From NCBI GenBank assembly GCA_903829015.1, contig CAIKOJ010000207.1, positions 1-47,858 of the forward strand: a stretch of DNA of 47,858 nt, in the 5' to 3' direction. Positions 40,455 to 47,858 of the stretch are shown here, piece after piece. The notes under the pieces were generated by a model. It was not told the DNA's origin. It worked only from the letters and a program-made list of their open reading frames with translations, and ran no database searches. Source of the DNA: an uncultured Bacteroidota bacterium. Its GTDB lineage: Bacteria > Bacteroidota > Bacteroidia > Chitinophagales > Chitinophagaceae. Both the position numbers and the translations under genes were made by a program. Positions within the stretch are counted from its first letter, which is position 1, and the number at the start of each line of letters is the position of its first letter.

Positions 40455-41411
40455 ATGATGAAACGATATGCGAGCCTTGTTGCAGTGTTATCAATTTTGT
40501 GTGCCTGTGGCGCCAAAGAGGCGAAAGATAAAGCTGCATCTGAAAAATCGGCTGCGGCTTCTGTTGTGAGCCAGGTGGTAGGTATAGGCAAAATAGAACC
40601 GGAGAGCGACATCATACAACTGTATGGTCCGGTAAACGGTATAGTGCTTAAAATACTTAAAAACGAAAACGATACTGTAAGTGCCGGTACTCCGATTATT
40701 GAACTGGACAATCGATTGGAGGATGCTAAAGTAAGACAACTTACTTCTGAGCTGAATACGCAGATGAATCAGATAAAGGTGGATGAAGCAAGTCTGGGTG
40801 AGTATGAGGCAAAATGCAGCAATGCCGTTTCGGAATTACAGCGCCTGCAGAGGCTACTGGCTAAAGGTGCAGAAACTCAGCAGGTAGTTGATGATGCAAA
40901 TACAAATTTAAAAACACTGCAATCGAACCTAAAGAGGTTGCAAGCTAGTGTTGCGGTGTCGAAAAGCAGACTAACGCAGTCGCAGGCTGCACTGAATGTA
41001 GCAATGATTGAAAGGGAACAAAAGACGATCAAAGCACCGGTGGCAGGAAAGATACTGGAGTTGACCACATTGACGGGTAGCTCGATAGATACCAAACAAT
41101 CGGTAGCTCAAATAAGCCCACTAGGTAGAACAATAGCAGTCTGCGAAATAGATGAACTCTATGCTGACAAAGTTGCTGTAGGTCAAAAAGCATGGATAAG
41201 AAATGTTGGCTCAACCGATACACTTTCGACCGGCACCGTTTATGTCGCCTTCTCATTTCTTAAAAAGAAGTCGCTGTTTACGGATCAGTCGGGTGAGAAA
41301 GAGGACAGGCGTGTGAGGACTGTGAAAATAATGCTTGATCAACCGGATAAATTGTTGCTCAATGCAAGGGTTGAATGCGTAATAGATATTTCAGGTAATC
41401 TTAAAAATTGA
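40455..41411 (+). CDS. Periplasmic membrane-fusion lipoprotein (HlyD/DevB type)
   Basis: A 318-residue adaptor with a lipoprotein signal ending ILCAC. The biotinyl-lipoyl domain (GKIEPESDIIQLYGPVNGIVLKIL, then VSAGTPIIELDN) is split by a helical hairpin of about 95 residues (RLEDAKVRQLTSELNTQMNQIK through QSQAALNVAMIEREQ), then TIKAPVAGKILEL and a beta-barrel domain. It should link the inner-membrane permease to the TolC-type channel. It starts 6 bp after the ATPase and ends 4 bp before the permease gene. Confidence 0.9.
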   Translation: MMKRYASLVAVLSILCACGAKEAKDKAASEKSAAASVVSQVVGIGKIEPESDIIQLYGPVNGIVLKILKNENDTVSAGTPIIELDNRLEDAKVRQLTSELNTQMNQIKVDEASLGEYEAKCSNAVSELQRLQRLLAKGAETQQVVDDANTNLKTLQSNLKRLQASVAVSKSRLTQSQAALNVAMIEREQKTIKAPVAGKILELTTLTGSSIDTKQSVAQISPLGRTIAVCEIDELYADKVAVGQKAWIRNVGSTDTLSTGTVYVAFSFLKKKSLFTDQSGEKEDRRVRTVKIMLDQPDKLLLNARVECVIDISGNLKN

Positions 41412-41415
41412 AACA

Positions 41416-42543
41416 ATGCTGAAGATTGCGTGGAAGTTCATCAGGTTTGACAAGGCTAAGAGCATAGGTGTTATTGTAGGCATACTGATCAGTACCTTTC
41501 TGATAGGCCAGCAATTGGGCGTATTTTTCTTTCTCTCTGGCCTGATGGGTGCGTTGGCCACTGATGTAAAAGCAGATATATGGGTGGTAGATAGCAAAAC
41601 GAATGACGTTAATCAATTGGGCAGGCTGGATGTGCGCAATCTGAGGGCGGTGCAGGGTATAAGTGGTGTAAAAGAAGCATTTCCTTTGCTCATTTCAGGA
41701 GCTTCGTGTAACTATAAGAATGGAACCAGCGGAGCAATAACATTAATAGGTGTAGATGCGAATCAGGTAAATGCAATCGTTAAACCGGAGAAAATAGCGG
41801 CAGGTAAGACAAGCGAACTGCAGTTGGATGGAGCGGTGAGCGGAGAGTATTTTGAAAAGAAAAATCTGGGAGGCGCAATAGACATTGGTACTGACTTTGA
41901 GATCAATGGCAAGCGTGCCTTTTTTGCATTGCAGACAAAGGGGTTCAGGGGATTTGGCAGCAGTTTTTGTGTTACAACAATTGAAAGGGCGCGATTCTAC
42001 TCTAATCAATCGGTAAATATAATAAGTGCGGTTTTAGTGAATCTGCAGCCAGGTGTGAATGCGGATGATGTTGTGGCTGATATTAATAAACACATAACAG
42101 GCGTGAGGGCATGGCCAGCTCAGAAACTTGCAGAGTCCTCAGTGAAGAAAATACTATCCAGCAGCGGTATCGCATTGAGTACAGGTACGTTGATCATTTT
42201 TGCACTGATAGCCGGTTTCTTCATCATCGGACTGACCATGTATTCGTCTGCACTCGACAGGCTAAAGGATTACGGAACATTAAAAGCTATAGGCGCGGGT
42301 AATGGTTACATAACCCGACTGATACTCACGCAGGCACTTGTGTTTTCTATTGTCGGATTTCTGATAGGACTGTTGCTGCTGGAGGGTTTCAGAAGAGGCG
42401 TTGCCAATTCCGGTTTAATATTCTCATTTTCTCCACTGGTGCTGCTGGGCATGTTTGCAACAATTGGAATGATCTCGATCAGTGGTGCATCTTTTGCGCT
42501 TAGTAGAATAAGGAGTGTAGAGCCCGCAGCAGTTTTTAGGTGA
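41416..42543 (+). CDS. FtsX/DevC-type ABC exporter permease
   Basis: A 375-residue permease with one N-terminal membrane helix (IGVIVGILISTFLIGQQLGVFFFLSG), a periplasmic MacB-like domain (about 50-245, starting ADIWVVDSKTNDVNQ), and three C-terminal helices (TLIIFALIAGFFIIGLTMYSSALDRL, ALVFSIVGFLIGLLLLEG, PLVLLGMFATIGMISISGASFAL). The conserved RLKDYGTLKAIGAGN loop, which contacts the ATPase, is present. Layout and order match DevBCA/MacAB exporters. The substrate is unknown. Its stop overlaps or nearly touches the next gene. Confidence 0.9.
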   Translation: MLKIAWKFIRFDKAKSIGVIVGILISTFLIGQQLGVFFFLSGLMGALATDVKADIWVVDSKTNDVNQLGRLDVRNLRAVQGISGVKEAFPLLISGASCNYKNGTSGAITLIGVDANQVNAIVKPEKIAAGKTSELQLDGAVSGEYFEKKNLGGAIDIGTDFEINGKRAFFALQTKGFRGFGSSFCVTTIERARFYSNQSVNIISAVLVNLQPGVNADDVVADINKHITGVRAWPAQKLAESSVKKILSSSGIALSTGTLIIFALIAGFFIIGLTMYSSALDRLKDYGTLKAIGAGNGYITRLILTQALVFSIVGFLIGLLLLEGFRRGVANSGLIFSFSPLVLLGMFATIGMISISGASFALSRIRSVEPAAVFR

Positions 42544-42545
42544 AC

Positions 42546-43943
42546 ATGATAAAAGCTTTTATGAATATTGAACATTCAACCAAAAGAACAAACAAGGTCA
42601 GCGTAAGCTGGTGCATATTTATTTTGCTTCTTGCAGTGGTTTCACATCCAGCGAAAGGGCAGGGGAGTTTAACTTTATCGAAGGCGATAAAGGATGCGTT
42701 CTTAAACAGGAAAAACATACAGGCCGGCAGAGCAGACCTGAGCATCAGAAAGCTGCAAACCGATGCCCTGTACCGTAAATACTGGCCACAACTCAGCGCT
42801 GAATATACCTATCTGTATAACCCTATTTTGCAGACTTCCATTTTGCCAATTGGCGTGTTTAATCCTTCCTACCCTGCCGATGCGACAAAGAGTGTTCAAT
42901 TCGGCACAAAATGGTCGCAAACAGCAGGGGTGACATTGAATCAGCCGTTATTTGATGTGTCCATCAACCGGCAAATAAAAGAGGGGAAATTGCAAGATCG
43001 TATTGCAGCTGCGGCACAGGCTCAGACAGAATATGAGCTGGCATACACAGTTGCGCAAGTGTATATCGATATTCTATTGCAGGAAGCTAAGATCAGGTCG
43101 GCGATTGCAGATACGAACAGGACCTGGGTGAGTTACCAATTGCTGCAGAACAAGTTTGACCAAAAGCGGTTACTCAAGTCTGAATTGAATAAAGGGAAGA
43201 TCAATCATAATAATGCAGTACAGCAATATCGTAATGCTGTTGCACAATTGATTGAGGATAAGGTGTATCTGCTGTTTTTAATTGGTCAAAATAATATTGA
43301 ACAATTTGATTTTGCTGTTGACACTAGTTTTATTAAAAATGAAATTGCTGCCACAATGGACACTCAGCCAATAGTTGCAAATATCCCGGAGTTGCAACAA
43401 CTGCAGCTCAAAGGTGAACTGATAGGTGTACAAACCAAAACAGAAAAGGCAAAATACTTGCCAACTCTGGGTTTGAAGGGTTATTTGGGTGCCAATCAAT
43501 ACACCAACAACTTTGATCCCACTGCAGCCAATTCGTGGTTTGGACTCAGTTATGTGGGTATTGATCTGAAGTATCCGCTGCTGACAGGAGATGATAGGAG
43601 AAAGAAAATAGAACAGCTACGCTTACAGTCTGCGCAATATTACCAACAAAAGGAAGACAGGACAGCCCAGTACTACAAAGATGCGCTTGTGGCTAAGATT
43701 AAAATGGAGCAGATGTTGTCTGAATTAAAAACACAGGAAGAGAATATTGGTTTAAACGAAGAATCAATATCGGTTTATCAAGCCCGGTTATCTGAGGGGC
43801 AGGAATCGGCATCATCTCTTAACCTGGAAGAAGCCAATTTGCAGAAGCTTGAAGCTGAATACCAAAACAACAGAATGCAATATCAGTTATATTTTCTGGA
43901 TTACCTGAAGGCTACCGGCAGGATGGAACAGTTGTGGAAATAG
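42546..43943 (+). CDS. TolC-family outer-membrane efflux protein
   Basis: A 465-residue channel protein with a membrane-targeting signal (VSWCIFILLLAVVSHPAKGQ). Paired OEP repeats show the helical pattern: LTLSKAIKDAFLNRKNIQAGRADLSIRKLQ and WPQLSAEYTYLYNP, and in the second half LQQLQLKGELIGVQTKTEKAKYLPTLGLKGYLGANQY with LNLEEANLQKLEAEYQNNRMQYQLYFLDYLKATG. Its gene starts 2 bp after the permease stop; a GTG at 42540 overlapping that stop is also possible. It completes the tripartite exporter. Confidence 0.92.
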   Translation: MIKAFMNIEHSTKRTNKVSVSWCIFILLLAVVSHPAKGQGSLTLSKAIKDAFLNRKNIQAGRADLSIRKLQTDALYRKYWPQLSAEYTYLYNPILQTSILPIGVFNPSYPADATKSVQFGTKWSQTAGVTLNQPLFDVSINRQIKEGKLQDRIAAAAQAQTEYELAYTVAQVYIDILLQEAKIRSAIADTNRTWVSYQLLQNKFDQKRLLKSELNKGKINHNNAVQQYRNAVAQLIEDKVYLLFLIGQNNIEQFDFAVDTSFIKNEIAATMDTQPIVANIPELQQLQLKGELIGVQTKTEKAKYLPTLGLKGYLGANQYTNNFDPTAANSWFGLSYVGIDLKYPLLTGDDRRKKIEQLRLQSAQYYQQKEDRTAQYYKDALVAKIKMEQMLSELKTQEENIGLNEESISVYQARLSEGQESASSLNLEEANLQKLEAEYQNNRMQYQLYFLDYLKATGRMEQLWK

Positions 43944-44056
43944 GCGGCAATCAGGTATTCTCTATTTGTTGCCCATAATGCAAACAGCGCCTGACTATGG
44001 TTGCCAGACGAAGCAATAAATGCTGTTATTGCGATAATAAGTATTCCCGTGTTCAG

Positions 44057-44755
44057 TTATTTGTGAAAATGCTCAATGACTTTATCAACCATTAATGATT
44101 TAGAAGGTGTGCCGAGCACAATGATCTTGTTGGTTGTTTTGGATTTGATCGCATTGGCTGTAGTATTGCCAACAGCAAATAAAACTGCGTGAGGGTTGAT
44201 GCTGTTGACCCGGAAAAAGCTGTTCACGCCATTTGGGCTAAAAAACATAATTCCCTGATAGTGTTTTTTTATTTCCTCAGGTGTTTCTCTTGTTTTATAC
44301 ACCACTATCTCGTGCACCATTATCTCCTCAATGTAAAACAACTCAGGAAATGAGTCCAAACGCTTGTCTCCGCAAAAGAACAAGACCTCTTTCAGGTTGT
44401 TTGTTTTGATGATATCGGCGAGGCCAGCAGCATCAGGGGCAGAGCCTTTTAACAATGTAGGATCGAAATAGCTAAACACTGCGGTCTTGGTGGCATCGCC
44501 GGCGCAGTATATGTCCCAATTAGGTTTGTGTTTCATTACTATTTCAGAAATGGCATTGACTGCGTTTGCGCTGGTGAAAACAGCGGTTAAATGCAGTTTA
44601 CATAGGTCAGCAAGTTCCTGATTTAGATTGTTGTCTTTTATAAATTCAACCTGGATGAATGAGAGTGCATCAATCTCAACTCCCTGACTAAATGCTTTAT
44701 TGATTAAAGACTGATCAAGTTCTGCAGTGCTTAATATATAGTTGTTGATTTTCAT
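44057..44755 (-). CDS. hemD: Uroporphyrinogen-III synthase
   Basis: A 232-residue two-domain protein. It shows family features: VFTSANAVNAISE in the first half, IYCAGDATKTAV, and MFFSPNGVNSFFRVN with FAVGNTTANAIKSK in the C-terminal half. It cyclises hydroxymethylbilane to uroporphyrinogen III in haem synthesis. Sequence conservation is low in this family, but the two SPNGV/SANAV motifs and the length fit. It lies 60 bp downstream of the T9SS protein gene on the same strand, with no other haem gene nearby. Confidence 0.85.
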   Translation of the reverse strand: MKINNYILSTAELDQSLINKAFSQGVEIDALSFIQVEFIKDNNLNQELADLCKLHLTAVFTSANAVNAISEIVMKHKPNWDIYCAGDATKTAVFSYFDPTLLKGSAPDAAGLADIIKTNNLKEVLFFCGDKRLDSFPELFYIEEIMVHEIVVYKTRETPEEIKKHYQGIMFFSPNGVNSFFRVNSINPHAVLFAVGNTTANAIKSKTTNKIIVLGTPSKSLMVDKVIEHFHK

Positions 44756-44816
44756 TGTATTAGGTAGTTTGTATCTATTGCAATTGGCGAAGATTGTCGG
44801 TTTTCAAATCGCAGGA

Positions 44817-46685
44817 TTAAGGCTTTCTCTCAAACACTTTAGCGGGGACGTTCTCTCCCAGAGTACCGGCGCCTTTCAGTATGTAGGTGCCCGGAGCCAG
44901 TGCGCCAGTATTGAACCTAATTATGTTTACGCCTTCTGTACAGTAGTTGTCTATCAGTTTATCAACTAGCTTGCCCTGGAGGTCATAAATAAAGAACGAG
45001 AAAACCTGATCTTTATTTACCGTGAATTCATAGCTAATGCCTTGTCCGGCTGGATTAGGATATAGCTTTACCGGTATAGCTTTTTTGGTAGGTACATTGT
45101 TCACCCCTGTATGGTATGGGGAAATCAATTGTGCCAGGTAGTTGCCATATTTGCGATCGTGACGGCCGAAGTTGCCACATACCCATACAGCACCATTCAG
45201 GCTCCAATCTGGTTGGCTGGCAGTATAGTCGCCCCACCGCTGTTCTTTTTGTGTAAGGTATCTGATGGTGCTGTCACCTTTACGGATAACGGTCATATCT
45301 GAATAGCCGGTGCCGTCATAAATGATCGCGCCCAGACCGGGATAGGTGTGCAGGCCTGAATATTCAAATGAAATGATTGACTGGTCTGTTCCCAAACCAT
45401 TGCCGGCGTATGATATATTGGGGTAGCCAATGTCGAAAGAGTCGAGTGAATGAGTTTCTCCGTGGAAAGATGGAGTGGTGCTTAAATTAGAGATGAACCC
45501 ATGATACAGAGATGAGTTGCCATTTGCAGGGTTAGACGTAACACTTACGAATTGTATACGGTCGCCCTTGATGATGGCACCCAGTATCCTTCCGTCATTG
45601 GTTGCAAGAGTTATTGACGTATCGGGCTGGCGGGCATCGGGTGGGACACCGTATGAGCCGGTTGAAGATTTTAAAGCGGTAACAGTTAATACGCTATCAA
45701 TACTGCCTATGGTATCCGGTAATTTTACCAGAAATACGGAGTCGTTGGTGATATCGAAATTTCTGTTGGAGAGGAAGTATTGTGCAGGTGTTTGTAGTGT
45801 ATCGGCAGCAGTAACCGGGTGAAGGCAGCGAAGGTTGCGGCCATTATAATTTACGCTGTCCCATATCTGGTAATTGAGCACTGCATCGCCATTGTAGCCA
45901 CTTTGCTTGTTGATCTGGTAAATAACAGACCTTGTAAAGCCTGCCTGCCATGTCATGGCGTCTTTAATGTGATTGCCGGTAAAGAAGAATTCCTGTTTTG
46001 TAATGGCTATCGAGGGGTAATCGAACCAGGTAGAATCGTTGCTGAAATTGCCCGTGAAAGCATAGAAGTTCCAGGTGTCGGCAGGGTTATTGGTGCGGGA
46101 AAATCCGACAATCACACCGTTGTCGGCGCTACTAAAATTGTTGAGCATGATGCATATGAACCTATCGGCTTCCTGATCGTAGAGTACTTTCGGGTCGTAA
46201 CGTGAATCAGTGAATCGGTTTAAGCCAAGAACAGCAGAAAATTGTTTCAGTCCTTTTTTATACAAATAGTTGCCGGTGTTGTCATCGTGAACAGTAATAA
46301 CTGAATTCATCACTGCTACGCTTTTGTAGTCTTTGCTCACTGCACTGCCATTATCTGGCGGCACACCGGGAAAGGAATCAGAAACAAAATTAATGCCCAG
46401 AATTGGCGGGGCTACGGAAGTCGTTTTTTTTTGAGCCGGACCTACTTTATGCGGGTATAACGCTGATACCTGCTTTTTGATAGCGCGTAAGTTCTCCTGC
46501 TCTACTTCGCCGCCCGGTTCGGGCATTTCCAGATTTACAATGTTTGCGTTGTACTTATCCTCAACATTCTTTAACACCACTGTGCCGGCAAGAGGAGCAG
46601 TGTACCTTTTCATCTTGGCATTCTGAGCAAAAGATGACAAGCTGAAAGCTGAAATAATGAATAAGGACAATACTGATATGCGCAT
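44817..46685 (-). CDS. Secreted protein with T9SS type A sorting domain
   Basis: A 622-residue exported protein with a signal peptide ending LSSFAQ. A Pro/Lys-rich N-terminal region leads to a large domain (about 95-520) with repeated Asp/Gly/Asn-rich strands (FPGVPPDNGSAVSKDY, YDPKVLYDQEADRFICIML, WFDYPSIAITKQEFFFTGNH, QRWGDYTASQPDW) resembling a beta-propeller. The end (IPVKLYPNPAGQGISYEF, FFIYDLQGKLVDKL, GVNIIRFNTGALAPGTYIL) is the type A sorting domain. Function is unknown. It stands between atpG and hemD with its own space on both sides. Confidence 0.85.
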   Translation of the reverse strand: MRISVLSLFIISAFSLSSFAQNAKMKRYTAPLAGTVVLKNVEDKYNANIVNLEMPEPGGEVEQENLRAIKKQVSALYPHKVGPAQKKTTSVAPPILGINFVSDSFPGVPPDNGSAVSKDYKSVAVMNSVITVHDDNTGNYLYKKGLKQFSAVLGLNRFTDSRYDPKVLYDQEADRFICIMLNNFSSADNGVIVGFSRTNNPADTWNFYAFTGNFSNDSTWFDYPSIAITKQEFFFTGNHIKDAMTWQAGFTRSVIYQINKQSGYNGDAVLNYQIWDSVNYNGRNLRCLHPVTAADTLQTPAQYFLSNRNFDITNDSVFLVKLPDTIGSIDSVLTVTALKSSTGSYGVPPDARQPDTSITLATNDGRILGAIIKGDRIQFVSVTSNPANGNSSLYHGFISNLSTTPSFHGETHSLDSFDIGYPNISYAGNGLGTDQSIISFEYSGLHTYPGLGAIIYDGTGYSDMTVIRKGDSTIRYLTQKEQRWGDYTASQPDWSLNGAVWVCGNFGRHDRKYGNYLAQLISPYHTGVNNVPTKKAIPVKLYPNPAGQGISYEFTVNKDQVFSFFIYDLQGKLVDKLIDNYCTEGVNIIRFNTGALAPGTYILKGAGTLGENVPAKVFERKP

Positions 46686-46720
46686 AAGAGAAATTTGTAT
46701 AAAGTTACGGATTAATCAAT

Positions 46721-46753
46721 AAAAAAACCTCCTGAAACAATGACAGGAGGTTT
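46721..46753 (-). terminator. Rho-independent terminator of atpG
   Basis: Arms AAACCTCCTG (46725-46734) and CAGGAGGTTT (46744-46753) with a 9-base loop. On the minus strand seven T follow. It lies 22 bp past the atpG stop. Confidence 0.9.
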
Positions 46754-46774
46754 GGGAAATAACTTGTTTGCAGG

Positions 46775-47656
46775 TTAACCCTGTAACGCAGCTGCACCAC
46801 TTACGATCTCAGTAAGCTCGGTAGTAATTGCTGCCTGACGTGCACGGTTATAGCTGATCTTAAGCGACTTAAGCATTTCGTTTGCGTTATCGCTGGCCTT
46901 ATCCATGGCAGTCATACGTGCACCATGTTCAGATGCGTTAGCATCTAAAACAGCTTTGTAAACCTGCGTATTCAATATTTTAGGCATCAACTCCAGCAAC
47001 AACGAACCCATTGCAGGTTCGAAAGCGAAGTCGACACTTTTTGCACCTTTTTTCTGCTCAGCCTTTGGTATAGGCAGGTAAGGCTCAACAGTAAATATTT
47101 GAGTAGCTGCGTTTTTGAACTGGCTGTAAACGATCTCCACGCGATCGTATTCCTTATTCAGGAAAGCAGTTTGTGCGTATACGGCAGCACGACGAACGTT
47201 CTCAAAGGCCAGATCTGAAAATATATTCCAGAATCCGTCGACTAACTTGTAATTGTTGCGTTGAAAATACTCATAGCTCTTTTTGCCAATAGGGAGAATG
47301 GTTACATTGCCTTTTGCGTGCTGGCTTGCATATTTAGTAGCAATCTCCTCACGGGTAAGTTTGATGATGTTTGCATTATAACCACCACAGAGACCACGGT
47401 CGCTGGTAATGGGTATAAGCAGAATTCTTTCAACCGGGCGAACTTCGGCAAGGGGCATTGCTGAATCTGAAGAAGAGCCGCTTACAATGTTGCTGAGCAT
47501 CTCCTGCAGTTTCTTAGCATAAGGGCGCATCTGTACGATTGAGTCCTGAGCGCGGCGCAATTTGGCAGCACTCACCATTTTCATTGCCTTAGTGATCTGC
47601 TGGGTTGATGTTACTGACTTTATGCGATTACGTACTTCTTTAAGTTGCCCCGACAT
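46775..47656 (-). CDS. atpG: ATP synthase F1 gamma subunit
   Basis: A 293-residue subunit. The N-terminal helix (LKEVRNRIKSVTSTQQITKAMKMVSAAKLRRAQ), ILLIPITSDRGLCGGYNANI and the C-terminal signature SYNRARQAAITTELTEIVSGAAAL are all present. It forms the central rotating shaft of the F1 motor. It begins 202 bases from the window edge. No atpA end is recognisable in that gap on the minus strand: all three frames meet stops within it, and the gene has its own consensus promoter. In related genomes atpA often precedes atpG closely. Confidence 0.96.
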   Translation of the reverse strand: MSGQLKEVRNRIKSVTSTQQITKAMKMVSAAKLRRAQDSIVQMRPYAKKLQEMLSNIVSGSSSDSAMPLAEVRPVERILLIPITSDRGLCGGYNANIIKLTREEIATKYASQHAKGNVTILPIGKKSYEYFQRNNYKLVDGFWNIFSDLAFENVRRAAVYAQTAFLNKEYDRVEIVYSQFKNAATQIFTVEPYLPIPKAEQKKGAKSVDFAFEPAMGSLLLELMPKILNTQVYKAVLDANASEHGARMTAMDKASDNANEMLKSLKISYNRARQAAITTELTEIVSGAAALQG

Positions 47657-47693
47657 ATTATATTAATAAAATAAGTATGATTAAAAACCGTTG

Positions 47694-47725
47694 CAAAAGT
47701 ACCGCAATTATATAAAATACCCAAA
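47694..47725 (-). promoter_or_regulatory. Consensus promoter of atpG
   Basis: On the minus strand TTTG (47722-47725), a 20-bp spacer and TACTTTTG (47694-47701). Both elements match the Bacteroidota consensus exactly. The ATG is at 47656, giving a leader of about 30 bases. Confidence 0.75.
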
Positions 47726-47858
47726 CAATGCAACCTATATTAAAGAGGAATTAAGATGAGAACATCGAAATTTCCGGGAAAATAGCCGGTGAATGGCTTT
47801 GTGGCATTTCAGATTAGGCTATTGTTCTTTCAATTGTTTGATCAGAATGATGGTTTGC

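Noticed and set aside
47657..47858. C-terminal fragment of atpA or another gene at the right edge
   Set aside because: The minus-strand frames stop within 12-15 codons of the edge, too short to identify any protein.

Overview
The window looks like a chromosomal segment of a Bacteroidota bacterium, probably close to Chitinophagaceae; the family-level placement is inference. The evidence is several type IX secretion (T9SS) C-terminal sorting domains, SprB-type repeats, an OMP_b-brl_3 TonB-type receptor, an S46 dipeptidyl-peptidase, TPR histidine kinases of the phylum's usual kind, and promoters of the Bacteroidota form (TAnnTTTG at -7, TTG or TTTG near -33). No tRNA, rRNA, CRISPR array, phage or insertion sequence was recognised.

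Layout. Bases 1-4707 hold the tail of a T9SS protein, an RlmI-type rRNA methyltransferase behind a TTGG microsatellite, and a large secreted SprB-repeat protein. Bases 5287-9856 are a small organosulfate region: an alkylsulfatase gene broken by two in-frame TAA codons, an intact Cys-type sulfatase, and a conserved hypothetical gene also broken by one TAA. Bases 9869-14299 carry small lipoproteins and two peptidases (a trypsin-fold protein and a DPP11-like S46 enzyme). Bases 14401-22058 are envelope genes (T9SS type B protein, TonB-type receptor, double OmpA protein) and a queuosine-precursor transporter. Bases 22137-25103 hold an ECF sigma factor and a partner whose sequence predicts an inner-membrane helix, a linker of about 490 residues and an outer-membrane barrel.

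Bases 25368-31846 are the most interesting part. A NarL-type response regulator and a TPR histidine kinase lie upstream of two unusual genes: a trypsin-like protease without a signal peptide, and a transthyretin-fold repeat protein whose gene is now frameshifted. Each of the two is preceded by a gapless 176-bp repeat containing a dyad operator, a TTG/TAnnTTTG promoter and a codon-aligned 29-residue ORF. The operator core recurs at almost the same spacing in front of the response-regulator gene. This looks like an autoregulated two-component regulon with a duplicated leader peptide or leader RNA, and I do not recognise it as a described system.

Bases 31968-35104 hold a small lipoprotein and an ECF42-type operon (DinB, two YCII/DGPF proteins, sigma factor with C-terminal extension). 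Bases 35480-39394 hold an Mrp ATPase, a formylglycine-enzyme-fold protein, a lipoprotein and a TlpA-like thioredoxin. Bases 39735-43943 are a complete tripartite ABC exporter with a TolC-type channel. The right end holds hemD, a T9SS type A protein and atpG with its own promoter.
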